Shown here piece after piece: positions 15,022 to 23,456 of a stretch of DNA of 30,426 bases. Source of the DNA: CAKUIA01 sp034180465. GTDB taxonomy: Bacteria > Verrucomicrobiota > Verrucomicrobiia > Opitutales > Intestinicryptomonadaceae. The DNA is taken from positions 1 through 30,426 of the forward strand of contig JAXFOH010000082.1 in NCBI GenBank assembly GCA_034180465.1. Reading direction: 5' to 3'. The position numbers and the translations under genes were made by a program. A model generated the notes under the pieces. The model saw only the letters and a list, made by a program, of their open reading frames with translations. It made no database searches and was not told the DNA's origin. Every line of letters starts with the position of its first letter. Positions within the stretch are counted from its first letter, which is position 1.

Positions 15022-16851
15022 ATGTTAAAGAGCGAATATCAAGTTATAGTGTGCGGAGGCGGTCACGCAGGATGCGAAGCGGCGTTGGCTTCGGCAAGAA
15101 TGGGGGCTAGCACATTGCTTATTAGCGGAAATATAGATACTATAGCGCAAATGAGCTGCAACCCTGCAATAGGAGGTTTGGCTAAAGGGCACATTGTAAG
15201 GGAGATAGACGCTTTAGGAGGAGAAATGGCTATAAATGCCGATGCAAGCGGCATACATTTTAAGGTTCTAAACGGGTCTAAAGGCATTGCGGTTCAAGGC
15301 CCGCGCGCCCAGTGCGATAAAAAGGCATATCAATTCAGAATGAAGCACGTTCTGGAACTTGCCGAAAATTTAAGCATATTTCAGGCAATTGTTACCGATA
15401 TTATTGTAAAAGACTCTAAAATAGTAGGTGTTAAGACAAATCTCGGTCAGGATTTTGCATGCAAGGCAGCAATTCTTACTACGGGGACATTTTTAAAGGG
15501 TCTTTTGCATGTAGGCTTTAATAAGACTGTAGGCGGCAGAATGGGCGATATTTCGGCCGAAAATCTTTCGGATTCTTTAAGAAAAAACGGTATTCAAATC
15601 GAAAGACTAAAAACGGGAACGCCCGCCCGCATATTGGGAAAAACAGTGGATTTTTCGAAATGCGTGCGCCAGAACGGCGACGAAGTTCCCCAATTATTCG
15701 CTTTTTACGAAACTAGGGGCGAAATGTTCCACGTGGAACAATCCGAAAAACTGTTAGGCTTTACCGGGTTTGGCAAAGAGCAGATGTGCTGCTGGGAAAC
15801 TCACACAAATTCGGAAACCGCAAAAGTTATAAGGGAAAATTTGGGAAAGTCGGCAATGTACGGCGGGCAGATAAAGGGAATAGGGCCGCGCTATTGCCCG
15901 AGCATAGAAGATAAAATTGTAAGGTTTCCAGACAAAGATGGGCACAGACTGTTTTTGGAACCCGAAGGGCGCTATACCGACGAATGGTATATAAACGGCT
16001 TGTCTACATCTTTGCCGATAGATGTTCAGGCGATGATTTTAAAGACGATACCCGGTCTTGAAAACGCCCAAATGACAAGACCAGCCTACGCCGTTGAATA
16101 CGACTACGCGCCGCCTACGCAGCTTTACGCAAGCTTGGAGTCTAAGATTGTGGAAAACCTGTTTTGCGCGGGTCAAATTAACGGAACAAGCGGCTACGAA
16201 GAGGCAGCGGGGCAGGGCTTGGTAGCTGGCGTAAACGCCGCGGCGAAAATTGCGGGCATTGAACCTATGGTTTTAAAGCGCCACGAAAGCTACATAGGCG
16301 TTCTTATAGACGATTTGGTAAATAAAGGAACTTTCGAGCCGTACAGAATGTTTACAAGCAGGGCAGAATACAGGCTTTTGCTTAACCACAACAGCGCCGA
16401 ACATAGGCTTTATAAATATGCACAAAAGTACTCTTTAATGTCCAAAGAGCGCCTTGAAAACATTAAAAGAAAAATAGAGCTTACCGAAAGCTGGGTTAAA
16501 AAGATAGAAGGGGGATCGTGGGCGCTAAAACTTAGGCAGGAGGGAGAAAGCTTTGCTGAAAATTTGCCGGAAGCCTTTAAAAATCTTCCTAAACCTGTCA
16601 AAGACGAAATTTTGTATAAGGTAATATACAAGGGTTACTTAGAGCGAGACCTAAAGCACATCGAAAAGATGGGACATATAGAGGAAAAAAAGTTGCCGCG
16701 CAATTTCGATTATTCCTCAATAAAAGGCCTAAGGCTTGAAGCCACGCAAAAGCTTACAAAAATACAGCCCATAACTCTTGGGCAGGCAAGCCGTATTTCG
16801 GGGGTTTCTCCAGCCGATATAAATATTTTACTTATACAGCTTTTTAAGTAG
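15022..16851 (+). CDS. mnmG: tRNA uridine-5-carboxymethylaminomethyl modification enzyme MnmG
   Basis: MnmG (GidA) is an FAD enzyme that works with MnmE to modify the wobble uridine of several tRNAs. The 609-residue protein has the FAD-binding GGGHAGCEA (12-20). CNPAIGGLAKGHIVREID, LKTGTPAR, GPRYCPSIEDKIVRF, LEPEGRYTDEWYINGLSTS, and CAGQINGTSGYEEAAGQG follow. I chose the ATG at 15022 because it places the Rossmann motif at the family's normal distance from the start. A TTG at 15001 would add seven residues, and neither has a clear Shine-Dalgarno sequence. Residues 235-240, MFHVEQ, are encoded by a perfect parS-like palindrome. This peptide sits in a variable stretch before the conserved ETHTN segment. 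The gene is monocistronic by appearance, bounded by terminators. Confidence 0.96.
   Translation: MLKSEYQVIVCGGGHAGCEAALASARMGASTLLISGNIDTIAQMSCNPAIGGLAKGHIVREIDALGGEMAINADASGIHFKVLNGSKGIAVQGPRAQCDKKAYQFRMKHVLELAENLSIFQAIVTDIIVKDSKIVGVKTNLGQDFACKAAILTTGTFLKGLLHVGFNKTVGGRMGDISAENLSDSLRKNGIQIERLKTGTPARILGKTVDFSKCVRQNGDEVPQLFAFYETRGEMFHVEQSEKLLGFTGFGKEQMCCWETHTNSETAKVIRENLGKSAMYGGQIKGIGPRYCPSIEDKIVRFPDKDGHRLFLEPEGRYTDEWYINGLSTSLPIDVQAMILKTIPGLENAQMTRPAYAVEYDYAPPTQLYASLESKIVENLFCAGQINGTSGYEEAAGQGLVAGVNAAAKIAGIEPMVLKRHESYIGVLIDDLVNKGTFEPYRMFTSRAEYRLLLNHNSAEHRLYKYAQKYSLMSKERLENIKRKIELTESWVKKIEGGSWALKLRQEGESFAENLPEAFKNLPKPVKDEILYKVIYKGYLERDLKHIEKMGHIEEKKLPRNFDYSSIKGLRLEATQKLTKIQPITLGQASRISGVSPADINILLIQLFK
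15725..15740. promoter_or_regulatory. parS-like site inside mnmG, perfect palindrome
   Basis: TGTTCCACGTGGAACA is a perfect 16-base palindrome. It matches the known chromosomal parS pattern at 14 of 16 positions, and the differences are symmetric. It lies in frame in mnmG and encodes the MFHVEQ peptide. ParB binding is inferred from the motif and from the second near-copy 1.1 kb upstream. Confidence 0.8.
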
Positions 16852-16853
16852 AA

Positions 16854-16881
16854 AAAAAAGCGGTTTAAAAACCGCTTTTTT
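16854..16881. terminator. bidirectional terminator between mnmG and recO
   Basis: AAAAAAGCGGTTT (16854-16866) and AAACCGCTTTTTT (16869-16881) form a near-continuous hairpin with A and T tails on both sides. It starts three bases after the mnmG stop and ends nine bases before the recO stop, serving both convergent transcripts. Confidence 0.9.
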
Positions 16882-16890
16882 CACATAAAC

Positions 16891-17499
16891 TTATTCCAAA
16901 ACTATATCTGTTTTTAATGACACCCAAGTTTCAAAGAGCTTTAAAAGGTGTTTTGCGTCGTCTTTGTCTACAACACAGCCTAAAACCGGGGTTTTAACAA
17001 TATCTAAAAAATTATTATAATCTGAATCGGGCAGGGCACTTAAAAAATCCTCCATAACAGGGTAACCCTCGCTTTTTACAAAGTCGTATAGCCATTTTAT
17101 ATTAACGATTTCGGGCGTGATTGTGTTTTTATACGACTTTACCGCCGAGGAAAATGTTCTATATATTCTAGAACAGTCCTCTAAAAACATGGCGTTTTTT
17201 ATTATTACCCTTGCAATCTTACCAATGGCAACAAGCGAATTGTAGTTTGCAGAGTTTTCGCAAAGCTTTTCGGATATCTCAAAACTTTCAATAAAAAATG
17301 GCGAATTTTTAGATTTTGCAGAAAGCTTTGCCGAAATTATATCGAAATAATCCGGCAAAAAAGTATGCTTTTTAGAAGAAACCCTTTTAAGAGCATAGGT
17401 TAAACCAAGCTCTTTCGAAAGAACGGTAAACATCATAAAGTTCTCGGCGCGCAATTCCTTATCGAGAACTATGCATTCGGCTATTTTACTCTCCTTCAA
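16891..17499 (-). CDS. recO: DNA repair protein RecO (divergent, start uncertain)
   Basis: RecO helps load RecA on single-stranded DNA with RecR. The N-terminal half resembles the RecO OB fold: AECIVLDKELRAENFMMFTV followed by LSKELGLTYALKRVSSKKH and PDYFDIISAKLS. The C-terminal half is helical with IKWLYDFVKSEGYPVMEDFL, which is typical of the family. At about 202 residues it is short but within range. No in-frame ATG is available near the conserved start. Options are TTG at 17535, TTG at 17499 (used here), or the non-standard ATA at 17484, which has the best Shine-Dalgarno sequence (AAGGAG, six bases away). The gene overlaps or abuts the DUF502 gene and is the last in the long operon. Identity rests on pattern rather than on strict motifs. 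Confidence 0.75.
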   Translation of the reverse strand: MKESKIAECIVLDKELRAENFMMFTVLSKELGLTYALKRVSSKKHTFLPDYFDIISAKLSAKSKNSPFFIESFEISEKLCENSANYNSLVAIGKIARVIIKNAMFLEDCSRIYRTFSSAVKSYKNTITPEIVNIKWLYDFVKSEGYPVMEDFLSALPDSDYNNFLDIVKTPVLGCVVDKDDAKHLLKLFETWVSLKTDIVLE

Positions 17500-18139
17500 T
17501 TTCGGCAGGCGTCCAATTTGGGGTAACAGCTCCAAACGAAATTATAAGTTTCATGCCTTCCGATACCGACATATCAAGATATGTAACATTTTGTTTGGGC
17601 ACCATAATTAAAAATCCGCTTGTGGGGTTTGGTGTTGTAGGCACAAATACATTAACAACGGTTTCGCCCGTTTTAGATTGAATTTCGCCCTTTGCTGTGC
17701 TTGTTAAAAATCCTATAGAATAAAGCCCTTTGCTTGGAAATTCCACCATAACAACCTGCTGAAAAACCGCCTTGTTCTGCTTTGAAAACGTATCTACAAT
17801 CTGTTTTACTGTATTGTATATCTGCTTGGCAATAGGTATCTTATGAATAAGCGATTCCGAAAGGTTTATTGCCAGTTTGCCGAAGAAGAATTTAGAAAAG
17901 AAACCCACTACTGCAATTATAACCATAACAAAAAGAGTGGCAATAAAGTTGAACAAAATGCCCCAAAGAGGGGAATCTGAAATATGTAAACCCAGTTGCT
18001 TTATTAAGGGCTCTATGACAGTTTGACTTACAGGGCTGCCTATTTTTGTTATCAAAAAATAGAGTATAAAAAGCGTTACCGTTAAGGGCAGAATAATTAT
18101 AAGCCCGGTAATTATCGAATTTCTTAGAACTTTAACCAT
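17486..18139 (-). CDS. DUF502 family membrane protein
   Basis: This 217-residue protein of unknown function matches the DUF502 family. It has a basic N-terminus, two hydrophobic membrane segments (about 11-32 and 57-79) separated by a short polar loop, and then the conserved IPIAKQIYNTVKQIVDTF. VVMVEFPSKGLYSIGFLT, VFVPTTPNPTSGFLIMVPK and DMSVSEGMKLIISFG follow. I chose the ATG at 18139, four bases after ybeY ends. A TTG at 18199 would extend it into ybeY. In plants a related family has been linked to membrane trafficking, but no bacterial role can be inferred here. It sits in the long uppS-to-recO operon. Confidence 0.88.
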   Translation of the reverse strand: MVKVLRNSIITGLIIILPLTVTLFILYFLITKIGSPVSQTVIEPLIKQLGLHISDSPLWGILFNFIATLFVMVIIAVVGFFSKFFFGKLAINLSESLIHKIPIAKQIYNTVKQIVDTFSKQNKAVFQQVVMVEFPSKGLYSIGFLTSTAKGEIQSKTGETVVNVFVPTTPNPTSGFLIMVPKQNVTYLDMSVSEGMKLIISFGAVTPNWTPAEIEGE

Positions 18140-18143
18140 AGTA

Positions 18144-18605
18144 TTATAAAAATTTGAATATGGGTTGTTTAAAATTTTTGTCCAAAATTTCAAGAGCAAT
18201 TTTTTCGGCAGTTCTCATTTTTTTTGCGTCTTCCTCTTCTATGTCGTTTACGCCAGCTAAATGAAGGTAGCCGTGGGCTACATATAGGCACAATTCCCTG
18301 TTTGCAGTGTTGCCGAATTTTGGGCCATATTGCATTGCCCTTTCGGCACTAACGCAAATTTCGCCGCCAAAACCCGTTTCGTCGCCATCAAATGTAATCA
18401 CATCGGTTTCTTTTGGGTCGTTAAGAAAGTCTAAATGTATTTTTGCCAAGTCTGCATTGTCGAAAACGCCAATCGACAAATTTCCCCTTGGGGCTTTCAG
18501 GTTTTCGGGCAAGGTTCTGTCTAAAGTGTTTATAAAAAGCTCTAAATCTTTGTTCTTAAATTTTACGTTTTTAGAATTGTTGCAAGATTCAACTATGCGC
18601 CGCAT
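18144..18605 (-). CDS. ybeY: endoribonuclease YbeY, variant zinc site
   Basis: YbeY is a metal-dependent RNase involved in 16S rRNA 3' maturation and ribosome quality control. The 153-residue protein has IHLDFLNDPKETDVITFDGD, GGEICVSAERA and the metal-site motif HGYLHLAGVND. The usual pattern is three histidines, as in HGxLHLxGyDH. Here His111 and His115 are present but the third position is Asp121, which can also bind zinc. The arginine usually found in the FRxxD segment is leucine (Leu61). These may be lineage features rather than loss of function. Its ATG overlaps the end of the isomerase-like gene by 13 bases and it precedes the DUF502 gene by four bases. Confidence 0.9.
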   Translation of the reverse strand: MRRIVESCNNSKNVKFKNKDLELFINTLDRTLPENLKAPRGNLSIGVFDNADLAKIHLDFLNDPKETDVITFDGDETGFGGEICVSAERAMQYGPKFGNTANRELCLYVAHGYLHLAGVNDIEEEDAKKMRTAEKIALEILDKNFKQPIFKFL

Positions 18606-19543
18606 ATTATGTCCTCCAGTCTTTTGCGCGAGTCTATGGCGTCTTCAGTAGAAACCGCCTTGTTCAGCTCTATTGTAAATATATGTTTTTTTACGTCGAA
18701 GAATTTAGAAAGAGCCCTAAAATCTATAATGCCTTTACCTATTGCAATGTGGTCTTTGCCGCTTTCGTCGCAATCGTGCAAATGCCAGCCAATTTGATAG
18801 GGCGCAATTTCTTCTGCAAGCTTAAGCTGGTCATACAATCCCAAAAGTTGCTTTTTCATAGAATGTCCAACATCGTGCCAAAGAAAGGCTACTTTGGAAT
18901 TAAAAAAATATTTTTTATACATATTCGACATATTCCAATCAAGTGGGAGCTCCGGGATTTGGTCTCGGTTTTCAATTCCTATTTTTACGGAACTTTCCTC
19001 TAATTTTTCGGATATGGAATTTATATTTTTCTGCAAAAATTTGTAGTGCTTTTCGCTTTTTTTTGCTGAATTTTCCTTAAAGCTTTCGGCAATTTTTATA
19101 TATTTTTCGTCTTCTTTTAGGTTTTTGTAGTCTTTTACAATATCAAGATACTTTTGTATTTTATAGTCTATAGGTCTAAAAAAATATGTTATTTGTCCCG
19201 AGTGGCTGACTATTGCCTTTGCCCCCGTTTTTTTTGCAAAATCAAGAGAATTTAAAGTGTGTTTTTGCCAAAGCTCGCCTTCGGCCTTGTTTTTAGACGA
19301 AGGCGAAAACAAGTTGCACGCCGTACCCGTTGCAAATGTGGGCATAGGGCAAAAATTATGAAGAGAAGAAACTTTAACAATGTTTTCGTTTACAGCCTTT
19401 AAAATTCCGTCTACAGCAAAAAGCGGGGTGGAGTGCCCCAACTCGACATATTCAAATCCCATTTCGCGCGCACGGCAAAGCATATTATACGAGTTGTCGG
19501 CATAGCGGCTTTGTAGATAACTTGTAGAAAGCGACAATATCAT
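18593..19543 (-). CDS. sugar phosphate isomerase/epimerase-like TIM-barrel protein
   Basis: The 316-residue protein resembles the xylose-isomerase-like TIM-barrel superfamily (AP endonuclease 2 family). Strand-end motifs include MGFEYVELGHSTPL, VSSLHNFCPMP, AKAIVSHSGQ, VKIGIENRDQIPELPLDW and VAFLWHDVGHS. GWHLHDCDESGKDHIAIGKG and FTIELNK follow. The histidines, glutamates and aspartates at these positions fit a divalent-metal site. Substrate is unknown, and family members act on sugars, inositols or abasic DNA. I chose the ATG at 19543 because it overlaps the upstream stop as ATGA and has AGGAAA eight bases before it. The longer frame would read into the upstream gene. Confidence 0.8.
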   Translation of the reverse strand: MILSLSTSYLQSRYADNSYNMLCRAREMGFEYVELGHSTPLFAVDGILKAVNENIVKVSSLHNFCPMPTFATGTACNLFSPSSKNKAEGELWQKHTLNSLDFAKKTGAKAIVSHSGQITYFFRPIDYKIQKYLDIVKDYKNLKEDEKYIKIAESFKENSAKKSEKHYKFLQKNINSISEKLEESSVKIGIENRDQIPELPLDWNMSNMYKKYFFNSKVAFLWHDVGHSMKKQLLGLYDQLKLAEEIAPYQIGWHLHDCDESGKDHIAIGKGIIDFRALSKFFDVKKHIFTIELNKAVSTEDAIDSRKRLEDIICGA

Positions 19544-20277
19544 TTTTTGTTTTCCTGTAATTGAGGCGAGACTACCTCCTCGAAGGGAACACCGCAACAC
19601 TTTTTTATTGCCGAAAAAACTTTGAACATTGCCGCAATCAAAAAGATTGTTGTCGGCAAAATAATAACTGGCCACGAAAGGGCGGTCATTTTGCCTACTT
19701 GTTCGTTAAATTCTTCCATTGTTGCGTTCTCGGTAAATATGCGGCATGCAAGGTAAAAGTTAAGCGCCGCGCTGAGCAAAAACGAAAACGCGCAAAGCCA
19801 GGTTGCAATTAAAAACTCCCTGTCAAAGGCATCTTTTGTTCCGCGCTCGGTTAAAAGTTTTTCTATCTTATTAACGTCTAAAACGGCGTCGTTTAAAATA
19901 AGCAGTTTTGCAAGGGGTTTTTTTGTAAAGGCCGTAATTGTGACTGCAATTCCCAACACAAGCGGCACTAAAGTTTCCTTTGCAATAATCCATTCACGGG
20001 AAAGGCGCATAACGCCGATGCCCCCCGTAAGGAACACGCTTACAACGCCTATTATGGCGATTAAATTCCACTTTTTGCGGGCAATTAAGTCGTAAACTCC
20101 GTATATTGAGGGGAACGCCAAAGCCAGCAAAAACACACAAAGCAGAGCATCTACACCAAAAAAGTCTTCTATGCCTTTCGATTTTAAAAACTTGCCCGCC
20201 CAAATTAAAAGTATGCTTGGAATGGCAATATTGAAAGCCAAACTTAAAAGAGTATTTTCCTTTTTTTGCTGTTTCAT
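19540..20277 (-). CDS. VC0807-like integral membrane protein
   Basis: The 245-residue protein has about six hydrophobic segments. It resembles the VC0807/YciB-like group of small membrane proteins, with NTLLSLAFNIAIPSILLIWA at the start, FPSIYGVYDLIARKKWN, and the stretch WIIAKETLVPLVLGIAVTIT ending in TKKPL. The last motif is typical of this group. The C-terminal segment (KKCCGVPFEEVVSPQLQENK) is polar. Function is unknown. It lies three bases after the MATE gene and overlaps the next gene by four bases, so it is co-expressed with both. Confidence 0.65.
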   Translation of the reverse strand: MKQQKKENTLLSLAFNIAIPSILLIWAGKFLKSKGIEDFFGVDALLCVFLLALAFPSIYGVYDLIARKKWNLIAIIGVVSVFLTGGIGVMRLSREWIIAKETLVPLVLGIAVTITAFTKKPLAKLLILNDAVLDVNKIEKLLTERGTKDAFDREFLIATWLCAFSFLLSAALNFYLACRIFTENATMEEFNEQVGKMTALSWPVIILPTTIFLIAAMFKVFSAIKKCCGVPFEEVVSPQLQENKK

Positions 20278-20280
20278 AAA

Positions 20281-21654
20281 TCAAGAATTTTCTAGCTTTT
20301 TATTAAGCTTGTTAAGCATTCCGAATTCCCTTAACGTAATAAATATAGAGTATATTGCCACAACCGCATCGGATATGGGGAACGCCGCCCAAAGCCCCGT
20401 AATGCCGCCGAATATGGCCGGCAAAAAAATCATTAGCGGCACCAAAACGAAAAGCTGGCGCAGCACGGTTAAAAATATCGAAAACTTTGGCCTGCCCGTA
20501 GACTGGAAAAACGACGATGTTGAAATGTTTATCCCCAAAAGGAAGAACGAAAGCACCATAATTTTCATGGCATAGGCCCCTTTGCAAACAAGCAAAGGCT
20601 CGTTCGGCACAAAAAATTCGAACACGTTTTTTGAAAAGAAAAAGAACACAAAAAAGCCGGCAGCCGCAAAAATCGAAGTAAAAAACAATGTGTATTTAAA
20701 CGCGCTTTTAACTCTTAAATAAAGCTTTGCGCCCCAGTTGTAGCCGTATATTGGCTGGGCTCCCATATTCATTCCAAGCACGGGCAAAAAAACCAAAAGG
20801 TTTGCAGTCATTACAACCCCTATGATTGCAACACCCTCCACATTTCCCAATTTAGACGCCTGCATTAGCATAACTGCCGTAGACAAAGCAGCCAGCATTT
20901 GTATTACAAACGAAGGAGAGCCAAAGGCCGCAATTTTTTTTACCACGTTTTTTGTAAATTTAAAGTTGCATAGTTTTAGCCTTAATACGCCGAGTTTAAG
21001 GGCGTAGAAACGCAATACCCAAAGCGAGGCTATTGCCTGGGCCGCAACTGTGGCAATGGCGGCACCCTGAATGCCCCATTTAAATTTTGCTATAAAAAGC
21101 CAGTCTAAAACAATGTTGCAAATTGTGCCTATAAACAATGTAAGCATCGAATATACGGGGCGGCCTTCGGCCCTTATAATATTGTTTAGTCCGAACGAAA
21201 TTTTTTCGAATATAAGTCCGAATAGAATTACCCTGTAATATAAAGTTGCCTGTTCTAGAATTTCGCCGCGCGCGCCGAATGCCAAAATAATTTCGCGCGT
21301 AAAAAAAATTGCCGCCACAAAAATTGCAGCGCAAAACAGCATAAAAAACAAAAGGCATTGTGTTGCCGCCTTTTCGGCCAAATCCACATCCTTTTTGCCT
21401 AGGCAAATCGAGACAAAAGTTGCCCCGCCTTGCCCTACAAGCATTGAAATCGCCAAAAAAAGCAGAGCGGGCGACATGCAAATTGTTATTGCAGCCAGTG
21501 CCTGCGAACCGCAAAAATTGCCCACAAAAATGCGGTCTACAATGTTGTAGAGCGCGGTCATTGCCGTCGAGCAAAGCGCGGGAACGTAGAAACGCCAAAG
21601 CAGGCGCAAAATGGGTGTCTGCCCCAAGTTCTTTGTCTGAAGCGATTCGGACAT
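20281..21654 (-). CDS. MATE family efflux transporter
   Basis: MATE proteins export organic cations and drugs using sodium or proton gradients. The 457-residue protein has the expected twelve hydrophobic segments and the family start pattern ILRLLWRFYVPALCSTAMTA followed by LYNIVDRIFVGNFCGSQALA. Later segments include MLVGQGGATFVSICLGKKD, FGLNNIIRAEGRPVYSML and GMNMGAQPIYGYNWGAKLY, which are typical of the DinF/NorM-like class. Substrate cannot be predicted. Its ATG overlaps the ispG stop by one base (TAATG). Lipid-flipping relatives exist in the wider MOP superfamily, but this sequence looks like an ordinary MATE. Confidence 0.92.
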   Translation of the reverse strand: MSESLQTKNLGQTPILRLLWRFYVPALCSTAMTALYNIVDRIFVGNFCGSQALAAITICMSPALLFLAISMLVGQGGATFVSICLGKKDVDLAEKAATQCLLFFMLFCAAIFVAAIFFTREIILAFGARGEILEQATLYYRVILFGLIFEKISFGLNNIIRAEGRPVYSMLTLFIGTICNIVLDWLFIAKFKWGIQGAAIATVAAQAIASLWVLRFYALKLGVLRLKLCNFKFTKNVVKKIAAFGSPSFVIQMLAALSTAVMLMQASKLGNVEGVAIIGVVMTANLLVFLPVLGMNMGAQPIYGYNWGAKLYLRVKSAFKYTLFFTSIFAAAGFFVFFFFSKNVFEFFVPNEPLLVCKGAYAMKIMVLSFFLLGINISTSSFFQSTGRPKFSIFLTVLRQLFVLVPLMIFLPAIFGGITGLWAAFPISDAVVAIYSIFITLREFGMLNKLNKKLENS

Positions 21655-23456
21655 TACTTGCCCGAGGGCTTATATTGTTCGATAAGCTTTAAAAGTTCGT
21701 CTATGGCGTTTTCTTGCGGAATGTTCATTTTAACGCACTGCTTGCCCTTGTATAGGTTTATTTTGCCCGGTGCGCCACCCACATAGCCGAAGTCGGCGTC
21801 GGCCATTTCGCCGGGACCGTTTACAATGCAGCCCATAATGCCAATGGTAACGTCTTTTAAATGCTTGGTTCTTTCTTCGATTTTCTTTGCGGTTTCCTGA
21901 ATATTATACAAGGTTCTGCCGCAGCTGGGGCACGCGATATATTCTGCCTTGCTGCGTCTGGCTCTTGCGGCCTGCAAAATTGCAAGGGTGTCTTCCGCAT
22001 TTTCGTCCGCATTTGGCGAAACTTCAACCAATTCTAAATCTCCAATGCCGTCGCAAAGCAACGCGCCCAAATATATTGAAGCTTCGTTTAGTTTTTCTTC
22101 GGGGGTTTTAGAGGCTAAAACATCGGAATTTGCCATTATAAATATGGGGGCGTTTATGCCTTCTTTCTTTAAAATGGCGGCTGTTCTTCTTGTTTCGCCC
22201 ACAAAGTGCCTGCCGCAAACGGGCTTTGGCGAAATAACGGCAAAGTTTTTAGGTGCAGTTTTAAGAACGTCTAAAAACTCGTTTTGCAAGTCTTCGTTCG
22301 ATATTTTCAAGGCAAGTTTTTTGCCCGAATTTAAATCTTCTTTAAGCTTTTGCGATTCGCCTTTTTTATATTCTGCTATTTCAAAGTTTTTGGATTTGCC
22401 GAGGTTGTCGAAACAAATTTCGGCCTTGTCGGAATCTCCGTTTACGCAAACCGCCTGTTGGGAATTGCCGCCAATAGAAAGCTTGTCGCCCAAATCGATG
22501 GGAAAACTTTCCCTTTTCGAATACGAGTAAAAATCTATGCCTTCGTCTATTTGCTCTACGGGTTTTTGCGCGCGGAATTTTTCGACGAATTTTGCAAGCT
22601 CTATTGCAACGGGGACTTCCTTTACGGGGTCTTCGGTAAGCGATACTCTAATTGTGTCTCCAATGCCGTCTAGCAAAAGGCCGCCGATGCCCATTGCGCT
22701 TTTAATGCGCGCGTCTTTGCCGAAACCTGCTTCGGTTACGCCCAAGTGCAAAGGGCAATCCAAACCTTCTTCGGCCATCTTTTTTGCGGCAAGGCGGTAG
22801 GCCTGCGTCATAACCCTTGTGTTGCTTGCCTTAAAGGACAAAACAACGTCCTTAAAGTTTTCCGCCTCGCAAATGCGCACAAATTCCAACGCGGCTTCCA
22901 CCATACCCAAGGGGGTGTCGGCATAGCGGTTTATAATTCTGTCGGAAAGCGAACCATGGTTTGTGCCAAGCCTTATTGCCCTGCCAAGTTCCTTGCATCT
23001 TTTTAGGAATGGCAAAAATCTTTCTCTTACGCGTTCAAGCTCTTCGTTATATTCCTTGTCGGTATAGTCTAGCTTGCCGGTTTTGCGGTCGGCAAAATTG
23101 CCGGGGTTAATCCTTACCTTTTCAACATGCTCTACGGCCTCCATTGCCGCCTGTGGCAAAAAGTGAATGTCGGCAACAAGGGGGTTTGTAAAGCCCGCCG
23201 CTTTAAATTTTTTGTTTATGTCTTTTAATGCGCGCGCCGCCTCAACATTTTGGGCGGTAAGCCTTATAATGTCGCAGCCTGCTTCGGCAAGCTGTATGCA
23301 CTGTTTTACGGAAGCGTCCACATCAAGCGTTTTTGTGTTTGTCATCGACTGAATCCTTATGGGATTGTCTTTGCCGATTCCAATATTGCCCACTTTTACT
23401 TCGCGGGTTTTCATTCTAACGCAGTTGAACCTTGATTGTGTATACTGACTATTCAT
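21654..23456 (-). CDS. ispG: 4-hydroxy-3-methylbut-2-enyl-diphosphate synthase, long form
   Basis: IspG reductively opens the cyclodiphosphate made by IspF, using a [4Fe-4S] cluster. The protein is 600 residues instead of about 370, because it has the extra middle domain seen in Bacteroidetes, Chlamydiae, Verrucomicrobiota and plants. The N-terminal TIM barrel has PIRIQSMTNTKTLDVDASVK, DIIRLTAQNVEAARAL, LVADIHF, VRINPGNF and RLGTNHGSLSDRI. The C-terminal cluster domain has CPSCGRT (Cys509, Cys512) and MGCIVNGPGE (Cys543, Glu550), the expected three cysteines and glutamate. Its start overlaps the rseP end by eight bases. It is in the same operon as dxr. Confidence 0.97.
   Translation of the reverse strand: MNSQYTQSRFNCVRMKTREVKVGNIGIGKDNPIRIQSMTNTKTLDVDASVKQCIQLAEAGCDIIRLTAQNVEAARALKDINKKFKAAGFTNPLVADIHFLPQAAMEAVEHVEKVRINPGNFADRKTGKLDYTDKEYNEELERVRERFLPFLKRCKELGRAIRLGTNHGSLSDRIINRYADTPLGMVEAALEFVRICEAENFKDVVLSFKASNTRVMTQAYRLAAKKMAEEGLDCPLHLGVTEAGFGKDARIKSAMGIGGLLLDGIGDTIRVSLTEDPVKEVPVAIELAKFVEKFRAQKPVEQIDEGIDFYSYSKRESFPIDLGDKLSIGGNSQQAVCVNGDSDKAEICFDNLGKSKNFEIAEYKKGESQKLKEDLNSGKKLALKISNEDLQNEFLDVLKTAPKNFAVISPKPVCGRHFVGETRRTAAILKKEGINAPIFIMANSDVLASKTPEEKLNEASIYLGALLCDGIGDLELVEVSPNADENAEDTLAILQAARARRSKAEYIACPSCGRTLYNIQETAKKIEERTKHLKDVTIGIMGCIVNGPGEMADADFGYVGGAPGKINLYKGKQCVKMNIPQENAIDELLKLIEQYKPSGK

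Noticed and set aside
21949..22530. 193-codon plus-strand open frame
   Set aside because: It is antisense to the ispG middle domain and explained by codon bias of the real gene.
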